A stretch of DNA of 64,000 nucleotides from an uncultured Clostridia bacterium (GCA_930990065.1 CAKNOA010000001.1:223191-287190); one strand, 5' to 3'. Positions 49,826 through 58,818 are shown, numbered from the stretch's first letter. The notes: generated by a model from the sequence alone, not told the origin. A program made the numbers and translations.

Positions 49826-50584
49826 TCAATCCGGCTGCCCCTGACGGAATTCCGTTGTAAATGTGGGGTCATACAGGCGGCTGCGCTCATATTCCGTGCC
49901 CAAAAAGCCGCCAATCAGCAACAGCGCCGTCTTGCGAATGCCCTCTTCTTCGCCCCGGCGAGATAGGGTGCCCACGGTGCAGCGCACCACCTTTTCATCG
50001 GGCCAGGTGGCTTTGTACACAATGGCCGCCGGGGTTTCGGGCGCATACCCACCCCGGAGTAATTCGTCCTGTACCTGCTGAAGCAATCCGGAAGAAAGGA
50101 ACAGCACCATGGACGCCCCATGCTGTGCCAGAGACGCAAGGGCCTCCCCTTCGGGCACCGGCGTACGGCCCGCCATACGGGAAATGATCAACGTTTGGCT
50201 GACGCCTGGCAGCGTGTATTCCGCCCCCAGCGCCGCGGCCGCCCCACAAAAGCTGGAGACCCCCGGCGTATCGTCAAAGGGAATCCCCTTTTTTTCCAGG
50301 GCATCCATCTGTTCGCGGATGGCGCCGTATAAACTGGCGTCCCCGGTATGCAGACGCACGATGGTTTTACCTGCCGCTTCCATTTGTTCCATCACGGCAA
50401 GCACATCTTCCAGCGTCATGGTAGCGCTGTTATAAATTTTGCAGGTTTCTTTTGCCTGCTCCAGCAACTCCGGGTTCACGAGGCTGCCGGCATAAATAAT
50501 GCAGTCGGCTTCACGCAGAAGCTTTGCACCGCGCAGGGTGATCAAATCAGGCGCGCCGGGACCGGCGCCGACAAAATGTACCAT
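49826..50584 (-). CDS. cbiF: Cobalt-precorrin-4 C11-methyltransferase
   Basis: A 252-residue tetrapyrrole methylase with FVGAGPGAPDLITLRGAKLL at the start, RLHTGDASLYGAIREQ, DTPGVSSFCGAAAALGAEYTLPGVSQT and a C-terminal family end. The LPG-SQT stretch is characteristic of CbiF/CobM. It methylates C11. It lies 31 bases before cbiG and 7 bases after cbiL. Confidence 0.95.
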   Translation of the reverse strand: MVHFVGAGPGAPDLITLRGAKLLREADCIIYAGSLVNPELLEQAKETCKIYNSATMTLEDVLAVMEQMEAAGKTIVRLHTGDASLYGAIREQMDALEKKGIPFDDTPGVSSFCGAAAALGAEYTLPGVSQTLIISRMAGRTPVPEGEALASLAQHGASMVLFLSSGLLQQVQDELLRGGYAPETPAAIVYKATWPDEKVVRCTVGTLSRRGEEEGIRKTALLLIGGFLGTEYERSRLYDPTFTTEFRQGQPD

Positions 50585-50591
50585 ATCGCTT

Positions 50592-51290
50592 TTACTCCTT
50601 TACAATCACAGTGGCAAAATAACCTGCCGCCTCGTCTTTGGGAAATTCCTGTAAGGTTTCATATACCTTTTCGTTTGGCAGACCGCAGTTTTGCACCATG
50701 GCACTTTTTGAAAGCAAATCTTTTTCTTCGATAGCCTCCAGTACCCCGGGCATTTGCCGGCCGGATTTCATCAAAATTTTACTGCCCGGCCAAGCAAGCA
50801 CTTCGGAGAGCTCAGCGCTGCCCGGCGCAATGTGAAGGGGTGTATTCATTTCGGTCAAACTGATCCCCAACCGGGCCGCCACGGCACAAAAGCTGGGCAC
50901 GCCGGCCACCATACGGGTTTCATACCCCATGACCCGGATTTCTTCCATCAGATAGCAAAAGGTGGAATAAATCGACACATCCCCTAAATTAGGCATGGCC
51001 ACATCCTGCCCGTTTTGTAGGTACATAGCGACCTGTGCGGCCGCTTTGCAGTGCGCTGCTTTCTGTACCTGTTCATCCCGGGACATGGTAAAATGCAAGG
51101 GCACAATGGTTTTCTCCGAAACATCCATCCCCCCTTTTACAATGTCAAGGGCCAGCATCTCCCCGCTGCGGGTTTGAGGGCACGCGAGGACCGGACACTG
51201 TTTAAGTACCCGCAGCGCTTTGACCGTCATGAGTTCCGGATCGCCGGGCCCTACACCCACCCCGTAAAAAATTCCTTTTTTTATTGCCAT
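50592..51290 (-). CDS. cbiL: Cobalt-precorrin-2 C20-methyltransferase
   Basis: A 232-residue tetrapyrrole methylase: FYGVGVGPGDPELMTVKALRVL, PNLGDVSIYSTFCYL, VAGVPSFCAVAARLGISL and KILMKSGRQMPGVLEAI. The GDVSIYSTF motif distinguishes CbiL/CobI. It methylates C20 of cobalt-precorrin-2. The ATG overlaps the end of cbiD by 10 bases. Confidence 0.95.
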   Translation of the reverse strand: MAIKKGIFYGVGVGPGDPELMTVKALRVLKQCPVLACPQTRSGEMLALDIVKGGMDVSEKTIVPLHFTMSRDEQVQKAAHCKAAAQVAMYLQNGQDVAMPNLGDVSIYSTFCYLMEEIRVMGYETRMVAGVPSFCAVAARLGISLTEMNTPLHIAPGSAELSEVLAWPGSKILMKSGRQMPGVLEAIEEKDLLSKSAMVQNCGLPNEKVYETLQEFPKDEAAGYFATVIVKE

Positions 51291-52417
51291 GATGTCATGA
51301 TCTCCTTTGCCTGTTCCGTTTCACCCAGTAGGCCATATACGTTGGAAAAAAGCATAGCCCCCACCTGAAAAGCGCCTTGGGCTCTGCGGGAAAGATGCCG
51401 GTCCATTGCCATAAGCAAGCTGTGCAGTACAGCGTCCCGCAAACCTGTACGCTCTAAAAGTTCCAGGCACGCATCGGTGGTGGTGGCCTGCATCAAAGCC
51501 TGACAAATGTCCCGGGAGGCGCCACACACGGCGGCATGGGCGCAAATAAGTTCCATACGGCCGTCTGCATAACGGGAATGGGTGTTCATAATCCCCCCGG
51601 CTAGTTTGACCAGTTTGCCCATGTGCCCAACCAGCAGCACTTGCCTGAATTTATACAGGGCCGCCAGATCCAGCGCGTCTCCGATAAAATTGGAACACTT
51701 TACCACCGGCCTTTTTTCCGTCAGGGAACATGCGTCCTGCTGCAAAAACATTTCGCCATAGTGGCCAGGGGTAAGAATCAGAACATCGTGTCCACTGGCG
51801 GCCGCCTGACGGATTTCCACTTCGATGGTATCGATGAGGGCCTGTTCGCTCATCGGTTCCACAATGCCCGACGTACCCAGTACCGAAAGCCCGCCTTCAA
51901 TCCCCAAGTGCGGGTTAAATGTTTTTTTCGCCGCTTCCTCTCCATCGGGAATCACAATAGTGACGGATAAGCCTCCCATGTACCCGCAGGTTTTTTGTAC
52001 TTTGGTGACTTCCTTTTTGATCATCTGCCGCGGGACCCGGTTGATGGCGGCGGCCCCCACCGGCTGGTCCAGCCCGGGTTTTGTCACCCGGCCAACGCCC
52101 TGTCCGCCTTCAATGAGCACGCCGGGGTATTCGCTTTTTTGTACATGGGCTTCGATAATCAGGCCATGGGTAACATCGATATCGTCTCCGCCGTCTTTGC
52201 GCACTCCGCACACCGCCGCTTCCCCTTCCCGGCGCAGGCACGCCGGTTCCACTTGAACCGGGATGCCTTTGGGCGTCACCAGGGAAAGTTCCGCCGGTTT
52301 TTGGCCCGTTAATAGCCAAAACGCGGCGCCCGCTGCCGCCAAAGCCGCACAGGTGCCCGTTGTATAGCCGCACCGCAGCTGCTTTTGCCCACTGCGTATG
52401 GTATAGGATAAGGCCAC
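51281..52417 (-). CDS. cbiD: Cobalt-precorrin-5B C1-methyltransferase
   Basis: A 378-residue CbiD. The start LRCGYTTGTCAALAAAGA, DDIDVTHGL, GVGRVTKPGLDQPVGAAAIN and LGTSGIVEPMSE are family motifs. It methylates C1 in the anaerobic pathway. It begins with GTG at 52417 behind AAGGGGGAAGA. Its presence, with cbiG and cbiK, identifies the early-cobalt (anaerobic) route. Confidence 0.96.
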   Translation of the reverse strand: MALSYTIRSGQKQLRCGYTTGTCAALAAAGAAFWLLTGQKPAELSLVTPKGIPVQVEPACLRREGEAAVCGVRKDGGDDIDVTHGLIIEAHVQKSEYPGVLIEGGQGVGRVTKPGLDQPVGAAAINRVPRQMIKKEVTKVQKTCGYMGGLSVTIVIPDGEEAAKKTFNPHLGIEGGLSVLGTSGIVEPMSEQALIDTIEVEIRQAAASGHDVLILTPGHYGEMFLQQDACSLTEKRPVVKCSNFIGDALDLAALYKFRQVLLVGHMGKLVKLAGGIMNTHSRYADGRMELICAHAAVCGASRDICQALMQATTTDACLELLERTGLRDAVLHSLLMAMDRHLSRRAQGAFQVGAMLFSNVYGLLGETEQAKEIMTSWQ

Positions 52418-52436
52418 CGCTCTTCCCCCTTTTTTA

Positions 52437-53204
52437 TCAGCCCTCTATCGCCCGCACATGCTGGCAGTAGAGTGCCTGCACGCCTTTTGCTTGCCCCAAT
52501 CCCCGCATGACACAAGTCACCTCAAAATTTTCCCGCAACAAAACCTGTTTCCAGCTGTCGGGTTCGTCCCCGGCCATATCGTGCAGGGCATGATCCCCGG
52601 CCACCAGCATCAGGGGCACTAAACGCACCGAGCGAAAACCGCCCTCCCGCAGCTGGGGAAGTAGGGCGGTAAGATCGGGCCAGCCTTCCACCGTGCCTAC
52701 AAATACATCCTGGCGCCCCAGCATATGGAAAACCGCCTGCAAAGCGGGATACACCACATTGGAAAAATGCGGTGTGCCGTGCCCCATCAACACAAGGCTT
52801 TCGCCCTGTTTTTTGGGGTATGCCTCCGATAGGATTTGGGAGAGCGTCCGCAAATCTTCCGTATGGGCAAGCAGCGGTTTCCCCAGTCGTAGCGACGAAA
52901 ACAGATTCTTCTTTTCTTCTACCTTCGCGCACAGCGCTTCGTATTCCAGCCCGTATAGAAAATGGGTGGGCTGGATGAAAACCTGCCTATATCCTTTTTC
53001 GGCTAACCGGTCCAGCGCTTCGGGCACATCCCAAATAGTTTCGCCCCGGGCCGCTAAATGGCGGCGAATCGTCGGGCTGGTAAAGGCCCGGTAAAAATCC
53101 ATGTCCGGTCGTTCGGCTTTGAGAGCTTCTTCCACGGCGGTAATATTTTTTCGGGCAGCCGGTACGCTGGTACCGAAACTGACACAGAGAAAAGCCTGTT
53201 TCAT
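52437..53204 (-). CDS. cbiK: Sirohydrochlorin cobaltochelatase
   Basis: A 255-residue class II chelatase: FLCVSFGTSVPAARKNI start, IQPTHFLYGLEYE, LMGHGTPHFSNVVYPAL with metal-binding histidines, and LVAGDHALHDMAGDEPDSWKQ. CbiK inserts Co(II) into sirohydrochlorin. No signal peptide is present, so it is cytoplasmic. AAGGAAG precedes the ATG at 53204. It lies one base after cbiO. Confidence 0.95.
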   Translation of the reverse strand: MKQAFLCVSFGTSVPAARKNITAVEEALKAERPDMDFYRAFTSPTIRRHLAARGETIWDVPEALDRLAEKGYRQVFIQPTHFLYGLEYEALCAKVEEKKNLFSSLRLGKPLLAHTEDLRTLSQILSEAYPKKQGESLVLMGHGTPHFSNVVYPALQAVFHMLGRQDVFVGTVEGWPDLTALLPQLREGGFRSVRLVPLMLVAGDHALHDMAGDEPDSWKQVLLRENFEVTCVMRGLGQAKGVQALYCQHVRAIEG

Positions 53205-53205
53205 G

Positions 53206-54024
53206 TCATCTTCCTTCCACTTTATATGCCGCAAACCCCTCCGGGCTGCGGGGCGCCGGCACATGCAGGGCCCTGGCTACTTTCCACAGCATGGGGCTTT
53301 CCAGCCCACAGCGCTTTATAAGCGCTTCGTCGGCAAATACCTCGGCGGGGGCGGCGTCTTTTTCCAGCCGTCCCTCCCGAAAGACCAACACCCGGTCGGC
53401 CCATTGCCAGGCAAAATCCACATCATGAGTCGCAATGAGTAGGGTGATCCCTTTTTCATGCAGGCGTTCCAGGATTTGGTTTAATAAAGCCTGTCCGGCC
53501 GGGTCCAGGTTGCTAGACGGTTCATCCAGCAGCATCACGTTGGGTTCCATAGCCAGCACCCCGGCAATGGCCACCCGGCGTTTCTCGCCCCCCGATAGGT
53601 ACTGCGGACCCCGGGTCCTATATGAAAGCAGGTCTAGGCTTTCCATCGCATGTTGTACCCGGCTCTGCACTTCCTCCCGGGGCAACCCCAAATTCATGGG
53701 GCCAAAACTGATTTCTTCTTCTACGGTACCTGCCAAGAGCTGTACGTCCGGGTCCTGGAACACAAGTCCCACCCGCTGGCGTAATTTTTGGCGCTGTTTT
53801 TCTTTTCCCCCAACCGGTTCCCCAAAAAGCCGGATTTCCCCGGTCTGAGGGCGCAGTACTCCGTTCGCCAGCAAAAAGAAGGTGGATTTTCCCGCCCCGT
53901 TGTGGCCCAACACGGCAATTTTTTCCCCTTTATTTAGCCGTACCGAAAACGGATGCAGCGCATCGTGCTCACCACCGGCGTCGTACCGGTACGATACCTC
54001 ATTAAAACAAAGGATTTCGTTCAT
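53206..54024 (-). CDS. cbiO: Cobalt ECF transporter ATPase
   Basis: A 272-residue ABC ATPase: Walker A VLGHNGAGKSTFF, Q-loop VGLVFQDPDVQLLAGTVEEEISFGP (the CbiO hallmark), signature LSGGEKRRVAIAGVLA and Walker B VMLLDEPSSNLDP. It powers the CbiMNQO cobalt importer. It lies 25 bases after cbiQ. Confidence 0.95.
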   Translation of the reverse strand: MNEILCFNEVSYRYDAGGEHDALHPFSVRLNKGEKIAVLGHNGAGKSTFFLLANGVLRPQTGEIRLFGEPVGGKEKQRQKLRQRVGLVFQDPDVQLLAGTVEEEISFGPMNLGLPREEVQSRVQHAMESLDLLSYRTRGPQYLSGGEKRRVAIAGVLAMEPNVMLLDEPSSNLDPAGQALLNQILERLHEKGITLLIATHDVDFAWQWADRVLVFREGRLEKDAAPAEVFADEALIKRCGLESPMLWKVARALHVPAPRSPEGFAAYKVEGR

Positions 54025-54049
54025 GTTTTTCCCATTCCTGTCTCCCTTA

Positions 54050-54958
54050 TCACCATAAAAGTACCAAACATATGAGCATACCGCCCAACGGTACCCCGAT
54101 AAGCGCTATCAATTTTTTGGTAATCGGTCTTGTTTCGGTCAAAAATGTGACAGAACCAGTATAACACCGGCTTTCCATCGCGTCAAAACAGGCACTGACC
54201 CGTCGGAAGCTATGGGCCAGCAGTCCGGCATATACAAGCCCGGTCGTACGCAAGCTTTTACGCCAAGACCCATACCCAAAGCGGCTGGCTGCAGCTTGTT
54301 TGCGCTCCCGGGCCGTGCGCAGGAGCAGAAAAATGTACCGGTACATAAGCAGCGCCACATCGATTACCACAACCGGTACTTTGATCCGGCGCAATACCAA
54401 CAGGATGTCCGGCAGCGGGGTGGATAAACTCAGGAAAAATAGACATCCCACCGCCCCTAGCGCCCGGGCCAGGACCTGCACGGCTAGTACTTGAGAAGCC
54501 GGTTCTACAATTAGGAACCCGCCAAACAGTGGCACCGAAAGAATGGCATCCTTTGGTGCGCTCCCCGCAAAATCCCACAAAAGCGTGAGCACCGACAAAA
54601 ATAAAAACACCACCGGCACCCCCATGAGGGACACATAGTCTTTTAGGCGGATGCCCCCCAAAAGGACCGTAGCCGCCGCCAAAAAGAAAAATAAGCAAAC
54701 GGGCGGCCACGGAGACGGCGAACAAAGGCAGCACAAAAGCAGCGCCACACTGCCCCCTGTTTTTAGAAAAGCATTTTCCTGGTATAAGCGGGAATGATGC
54801 GCCAGCCCGTCGATGGACAGCACCCCGTCGTGATGATGGTGGCCCATTAACCGGAACCCCACCGCGACAAACAGGCTGAGAACCAGCACGCCATAGCCCG
54901 GCAGATGCCCAGCCAACAGGCTGCCGGTAAGAACCGCTGCTAAAAGGGCCGTGATCAC
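54050..54958 (-). CDS. cbiQ: Cobalt ECF transporter T component
   Basis: A 302-residue membrane protein with about six helices, HHHHDGVLSIDGLAHHSRLYQEN (typical CbiQ N-terminus) and the two cytoplasmic coupling motifs near ARERKQAAASR and SFRRVSACFDAMESR. It couples CbiO to CbiMN. It starts with GTG at 54958, overlapping the cbiN stop by GTGA. Confidence 0.93.
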   Translation of the reverse strand: MITALLAAVLTGSLLAGHLPGYGVLVLSLFVAVGFRLMGHHHHDGVLSIDGLAHHSRLYQENAFLKTGGSVALLLCCLCSPSPWPPVCLFFFLAAATVLLGGIRLKDYVSLMGVPVVFLFLSVLTLLWDFAGSAPKDAILSVPLFGGFLIVEPASQVLAVQVLARALGAVGCLFFLSLSTPLPDILLVLRRIKVPVVVIDVALLMYRYIFLLLRTARERKQAAASRFGYGSWRKSLRTTGLVYAGLLAHSFRRVSACFDAMESRCYTGSVTFLTETRPITKKLIALIGVPLGGMLICLVLLW

Positions 54959-55299
54959 GAGTTTTTCTCCTTATCACCGGCTGTACCGGAGCGGTCCCCT
55001 CCATATTTTTTACGAGCCACCAAATAGCCAAACCCAAACGCCAGCACGCCCACACCCAAAGCGGTCTGCAGGCAGAAAAACAGACTTTCCACTTCGCCCG
55101 GCAACTCGCCCCCGATCAGCTGTTCCAGCACAGGGGTTGCCCACGGCTCCGCTTCGCCACCGGTAATTTCTTCTACTTTTACGCTGCCGGCGTCATCACT
55201 GCCGCCAAAGGATGCCCCTTTTAAAGCCAGCAGGGGTCCCGCAATCAGAAGGACAACAATCAAAAGGGACACCACTACGATTTTTTTATTCCGCGTCAT
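54955..55299 (-). CDS. cbiN: Cobalt transporter auxiliary subunit
   Basis: A 114-residue protein with an N-terminal helix (about 6-26), the family segment ASFGGSDDAG and a periplasm-side loop, then a second helix (about 75-95). CbiN helps CbiM load cobalt. The ATG lies 14 bases inside the end of cbiM. Confidence 0.92.
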   Translation of the reverse strand: MTRNKKIVVVSLLIVVLLIAGPLLALKGASFGGSDDAGSVKVEEITGGEAEPWATPVLEQLIGGELPGEVESLFFCLQTALGVGVLAFGFGYLVARKKYGGDRSGTAGDKEKNS

Positions 55300-56050
55300 G
55301 GAAAAGCCCCCTTCTTCCTTCTCTTAGTTCGTGAAGTTCCGTTTTGGCGTACGTCTCAAGCCCCATGATGACCAGCATGGTCAGAAGCCCTTCTATCACC
55401 GCCAGCGGCAGCTGCGTAGGAGCGAATACCAGCAAAAATTCCGTCATACTGGCGCCCACACCGCCCTGCGCGCTGGGATAGGCCAGCGCTAATTGCAAAC
55501 TTGTCACACAATACGTAAACAAATCCCCCAGCATCGATGCCAAAAAAATAAGCGGCAAGCGGGGCACACGCAATTTTTTGCCAATTTGGTAAAGGCCCCA
55601 CGTGAGAAGCGGGCCGGCAATCGCCATACTACATGTATTGGCTCCTAGGGTGGTCAAGCCCCCATGCGCCAGCAGCAGCGCTTGAAACAATAGGACGATG
55701 ACTCCCAAGATCGTAGTAACCGGAACGCCGAATAAGATCGCGCCCAGCCCTGTGCCGGTCATGTGACTGCAGCTGCCAGTGACCGAGGGGATTTTCAGCG
55801 ATGAAATCACAAACACAAACGCCCCAGCCATCGCCAGCAGCAGCATGGTTTTGCGCTGCTGGCGAACAAGCCGTCGCATGGTGATAATCCCCACCGCCAA
55901 AAACGGGAGGCATACGGCGCCCCACGCCACACAGTAAGCGGGGGGCAAATACCCTTCCATAATGTGCATGGCCGAAACCGTCTGGGGTACACCAAACAGC
56001 ACGGCCACTGCCACCGAGAAGGACACGAACTTTTTTTCCAAAGCCGTCAT
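55286..56050 (-). CDS. cbiM: Cobalt ECF transporter S component
   Basis: A 254-residue membrane protein with an N-terminal signal-like segment followed by AMHIMEGYLPP, whose new N-terminal Met-His binds cobalt. IPSVTGSCSHMTGTGLGAILFG and LLLAHGGLTTLGANTCSMAIAGP are CbiM signatures. It is the first gene of the riboswitch-controlled operon; AAAGGAAGG precedes the ATG. Confidence 0.96.
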   Translation of the reverse strand: MTALEKKFVSFSVAVAVLFGVPQTVSAMHIMEGYLPPAYCVAWGAVCLPFLAVGIITMRRLVRQQRKTMLLLAMAGAFVFVISSLKIPSVTGSCSHMTGTGLGAILFGVPVTTILGVIVLLFQALLLAHGGLTTLGANTCSMAIAGPLLTWGLYQIGKKLRVPRLPLIFLASMLGDLFTYCVTSLQLALAYPSAQGGVGASMTEFLLVFAPTQLPLAVIEGLLTMLVIMGLETYAKTELHELREGRRGLFHDAE

Positions 56051-56076
56051 GAAGATTCCTTCCTTTCTTTAAATAA

Positions 56077-56106
56077 AAAAGCCCTTCCCGTTTCATCGAG
56101 AAAGGC
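56077..56106 (-). terminator. Expression-platform terminator of the cbiM riboswitch
   Basis: In the minus-strand RNA GCCUUUCUCG and CGGGAAGGGC pair over 10 bp with two G-U wobbles and are followed by U6. It lies between the aptamer and the cbiM ribosome-binding site. Confidence 0.85.
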
Positions 56107-56207
56107 CAACACAAACCGGAGAGTATGGTTGCCCCACTCCCCGACCGGATCACCGGGCGTTTTGTCCGTCCACCCCGTGATGTCTGCCCTTTCGGCAGTA
56201 TGGAATA

Positions 56208-56375
56208 AAAGGCAGGTCTTCCGGCTAAGGCGTCATCATTCCGGTTTTGTCTTCCCATGTGTACCCACAGTGACATAATAAAAACCGAAACTCTGCCTTC
56301 ACGGCGGCGGTCCCGCACGGGAATTGCACCCGTTTCCCTATTCTACCGCCCGGCTTTATGGGCCGGCGGTCACCT
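56208..56375 (-). promoter_or_regulatory. Cobalamin riboswitch upstream of cbiM
   Basis: On the minus strand the aptamer has GGGAAACGGGTGCAATTCCC with the following GCGGGACCGCCGCC, then CACTGTGGG...GGGAAG and the B12-box region GACGCCTTAGCCGGAAGACC ending in TGCC. These are the conserved blocks of the AdoCbl riboswitch class. With the terminator at 56077-56106 it should shut off cbiM through cobO when B12 is plentiful. Confidence 0.95.
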
Positions 56376-56395
56376 TTTATCCTTTTCTTATGTTG

Positions 56396-56424
56396 AGGAT
56401 ACCATATTCTTTCCTAAAATTCAA
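56396..56424 (-). promoter_or_regulatory. Promoter just upstream of the cbiM riboswitch
   Basis: TTGAAT and TATCCT on the minus strand are 17 bases apart, between the cbiC stop and the aptamer. Confidence 0.65.
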
Positions 56425-56449
56425 TGACGAAACCATGGATATAGGAATC

Positions 56450-57073
56450 TCACCGCCGTATCTGATATAAGAGCGCATTGCAAATCGCCGCGGCGATGTT
56501 GCTGCCGCCTTTGCGGCCTTTTGCCACAATATACGGCACATTCCCGGATAGAATCAATTCTTTGCTTTCGATCACATTGACAAACCCCACCGGCACACCG
56601 ATAATCAGGGCTGGTTGGACGTTTCCTTTTTCAATCTGTTCATGAAGGGAAAAAAGCGCCGTGGGCGCATTGCCAATAGCGAAGATACACGTTTTTTTCA
56701 GCTGTGCAGCCCGTTCCATGGAAACAATGGCCCTGGTTACCCCGCGGGCTTTGGCTTCGTTTGCCACGTCCGGGTCGGACATAAAGCAGTGGACTTCCCC
56801 GCCAAGCTGCGCGAGGATTTTTTTATTGATACCGGCTTTGGCCATTTGCGTATCGGTCACAATATCGCAGCCCGCTTTTAACGCCTGGATTCCTTTTTGT
56901 ACGGCGTGGGGGGAAAAGGTGAGCGTGTCGGCATAATCAAAATCGGCCGATGTGTGAATCACCCTTTTAATCACCAATTCATTTTCCGGGTTCAATACCC
57001 GGTCTCCCAACAGTTCTGTAATCATGGCAAAACTGCGTTTTTCAATGTCCATGGGTTTTATCTGTTCGATCAT
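56450..57073 (-). CDS. cbiC: Cobalt-precorrin-8 methylmutase
   Basis: A 207-residue CbiC/CobH. The catalytic histidine is in VIKRVIHTSADFDYADTL, and VTDTQMAKAGINK, AIGNAPTAL and GVPVGFVNVIESKE are family motifs. It moves the C11 methyl to C12 to give cobyrinate. The ATG at 57073 has GAGGAGACC upstream. It lies before the cbiM riboswitch with its own strong promoter, so unlike the rest of the cbi genes it may escape that riboswitch. Confidence 0.95.
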   Translation of the reverse strand: MIEQIKPMDIEKRSFAMITELLGDRVLNPENELVIKRVIHTSADFDYADTLTFSPHAVQKGIQALKAGCDIVTDTQMAKAGINKKILAQLGGEVHCFMSDPDVANEAKARGVTRAIVSMERAAQLKKTCIFAIGNAPTALFSLHEQIEKGNVQPALIIGVPVGFVNVIESKELILSGNVPYIVAKGRKGGSNIAAAICNALLYQIRR

Positions 57074-57103
57074 CAAACCGGTCTCCTCTCTGTTTTTCTG
57101 CCG

Positions 57104-57115
57104 TTATGTTTGCAT
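57104..57115 (-). CDS. Possible 3-codon leader ORF before cbiC
   Basis: AAGGAG at 7-base spacing precedes ATG CAA ACA TAA, close to the predicted transcription start and 30 bases before the cbiC ATG. It may be a chance site. Confidence 0.2.
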   Translation of the reverse strand: MQT

Positions 57116-57135
57116 ACCGTTTCTCCTTGTGCTTT

Positions 57136-57164
57136 ATTGTAGGCATACGGCCTTTTTTTGTCAA
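57136..57164 (-). promoter_or_regulatory. Promoter of cbiC
   Basis: Perfect TTGACA and TACAAT on the minus strand are 17 bases apart. It is divergent from the hemA riboswitch promoter at 57208. Confidence 0.85.
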
Positions 57165-57207
57165 CGGGCCTTCGGTTTGTGCAGGGCACCTTGATCCCCT
57201 CCTTTCA

Positions 57208-57236
57208 TTGACAAACCGCCGGTGTGTTGCTATAAT
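57208..57236 (+). promoter_or_regulatory. Consensus promoter of the hemA riboswitch transcript
   Basis: Perfect TTGACA and TATAAT are 17 bases apart on the plus strand. Transcription should start near 57243, just ahead of the aptamer. Confidence 0.9.
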
Positions 57237-57264
57237 CGAACCATATAAAAAGACGGGAGTGCTG

Positions 57265-57529
57265 CTGCCATCGCAAAAAGACGCAGCAGAGGATAGGAAA
57301 TCCGGTGCAAATCCGGAACGGTGCCGCCACTGTATGTGTGGAGGCCGCACACGTGGCGAAAGCCGGTCATTGGAACCATGGTTCCGAGAAGGCGGTGTGA
57401 GGGCCGGGGAAACACAAAGTCAGGAGACCTGCTCACCGCGACCGCTTTCCGTGCCGGCAATCACCGGCAGGGACGGAATTTTGTGCGCAAAAACGGCTGC
57501 GGCAGTCAGACGGACTGCCGCCTTTTTTA
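57265..57529 (+). promoter_or_regulatory. Cobalamin riboswitch with terminator upstream of hemA
   Basis: Aptamer blocks: AGGATAGGAAATCCGGTGCA, then AATCCGGAACGGTGCCGCCACTG (57310-57332), a variable arm, GGGGAAACACAAAGTCAGGAGACCTGC (57416-57432; the B12 box). A stem GCGGCAGTC / GACTGCCGC (57499-57507, 57513-57521) followed by T6 is the terminator. B12 binding should stop transcription of the tetrapyrrole genes. The 57530-57605 leader shows nothing else. Confidence 0.95.
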
Positions 57530-57605
57530 TACCGCTTTTCGCTCCCAAATTCGAGCGAAACGGCCTTTTTAAATCGAGGATTTTCCATCAGGAGCGTGAC
57601 CAGGC

Positions 57606-58805
57606 GTGAATCTTTTTTTGTCGGGCCTCGAACACAGTTTGGCCCCCATCAATCTGCGTGAAAAGCTTTCTTTTACCAAAACACAAACGGGCGACCTCGT
57701 ACGAAAAATCCTATCATTTCCCCCTATATCCGGGTGCGTCCTGCTTTCCACCTGCAACCGCACCGAACTGTATGTAACCAGCGAGGAAGAACAAGACCCG
57801 GGAAAACTCTTGTGTGAAGCGGCAAAGGTCCCCTATGCCCCTTATCAGGCGGCTTTTGTCACCCTGTCAAATGATGAAGCGGTGCAGCATCTGATGGAAG
57901 TGGCGGCCGGTCTTCGTTCCCGTATTTGGGGCGAAGATCAGATTCTCGCCCAGGTAAAAGGCGCCATCACCCTGGCAAGGGAAGCCGGTACCACGGATGG
58001 ATTACTTGAAACCCTGTTCCGCTCCGCTATTGCCGCCGGCAAAGAAGTGCGCACCCACGTACACCTGACGGCGGTACCGGCTTCGGCAGCCCGTGCCGCG
58101 GTGGAACTGCTAAAACAAAAAAACGGGCCGCTCACGGGCCAAAAGGCGCTGGTCATCGGCAACGGGGAAATGGGACGGCTGTCGGCTTCGCTTCTCTATC
58201 AGGAGGGCTGCCAGGTATCTGTCACCCTGCGCACGTACCACCACGGGGAAACCATTGTGCCGCCGGGCTGCGGCGTGGTGCCGTATGACGAGCGGTTCTT
58301 GCATATGAATCAGTGTGACATCCTGCTCTCTGCTACCACTAGCCCCCATTATACGGTCACCCGGGAAGCGTTTGCGGCCCTATCGTCCCCGCCCCGTGTG
58401 GTCATCGATTTGGCAATCCCCCGGGATATTCAGCCCGAAGTGAGTACGTTGCCGGGCGTTACCCTCTTTAACATTGATGACCTAGGAGATTTTGCCCAGC
58501 ACCGCACCATCCCGCCGGAAGTCACGGCGATTTTAGATACACACAAGGAAAACTTCTACCGCTGGCTGCACTATAAAGAATGTATGTCTTCGGTGGACAG
58601 CTTAAAGCAGGCCCTGATGGAACGGCTGTTCACCCAACAAGAACTAATGGGGGACCTGTCTGCGGCCGAAGTCGTGGAAATCGCTGTAGATAAAACCGTT
58701 GATCTGCTGGTTTCCGGACTGGCCGACCGGATTACCTCCGAAAACCTGGCAAAATGCGAAAGCAAAATCCGCCTGCATACCACCGGCCGTCCGGTCATTT
58801 CCTAA
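57606..58805 (+). CDS. hemA: Glutamyl-tRNA reductase
   Basis: A 399-residue HemA. The catalytic cysteine is C50 in LSTCNRTELY, and RIWGEDQILAQVKGA, ALVIGNGEMGRL (NADPH fold) and VIDLAIPRDIQPEV are family motifs. It reduces glutamyl-tRNA to glutamate-1-semialdehyde, the first step of the C5 pathway. It starts with GTG at 57606 behind a weakly placed CAGGAG. As first gene after a B12 riboswitch, tetrapyrrole entry here is tied to cobalamin rather than heme demand. Confidence 0.95.
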   Translation: MNLFLSGLEHSLAPINLREKLSFTKTQTGDLVRKILSFPPISGCVLLSTCNRTELYVTSEEEQDPGKLLCEAAKVPYAPYQAAFVTLSNDEAVQHLMEVAAGLRSRIWGEDQILAQVKGAITLAREAGTTDGLLETLFRSAIAAGKEVRTHVHLTAVPASAARAAVELLKQKNGPLTGQKALVIGNGEMGRLSASLLYQEGCQVSVTLRTYHHGETIVPPGCGVVPYDERFLHMNQCDILLSATTSPHYTVTREAFAALSSPPRVVIDLAIPRDIQPEVSTLPGVTLFNIDDLGDFAQHRTIPPEVTAILDTHKENFYRWLHYKECMSSVDSLKQALMERLFTQQELMGDLSAAEVVEIAVDKTVDLLVSGLADRITSENLAKCESKIRLHTTGRPVIS

Positions 58806-58818
58806 AAGGAGGGTCCCT

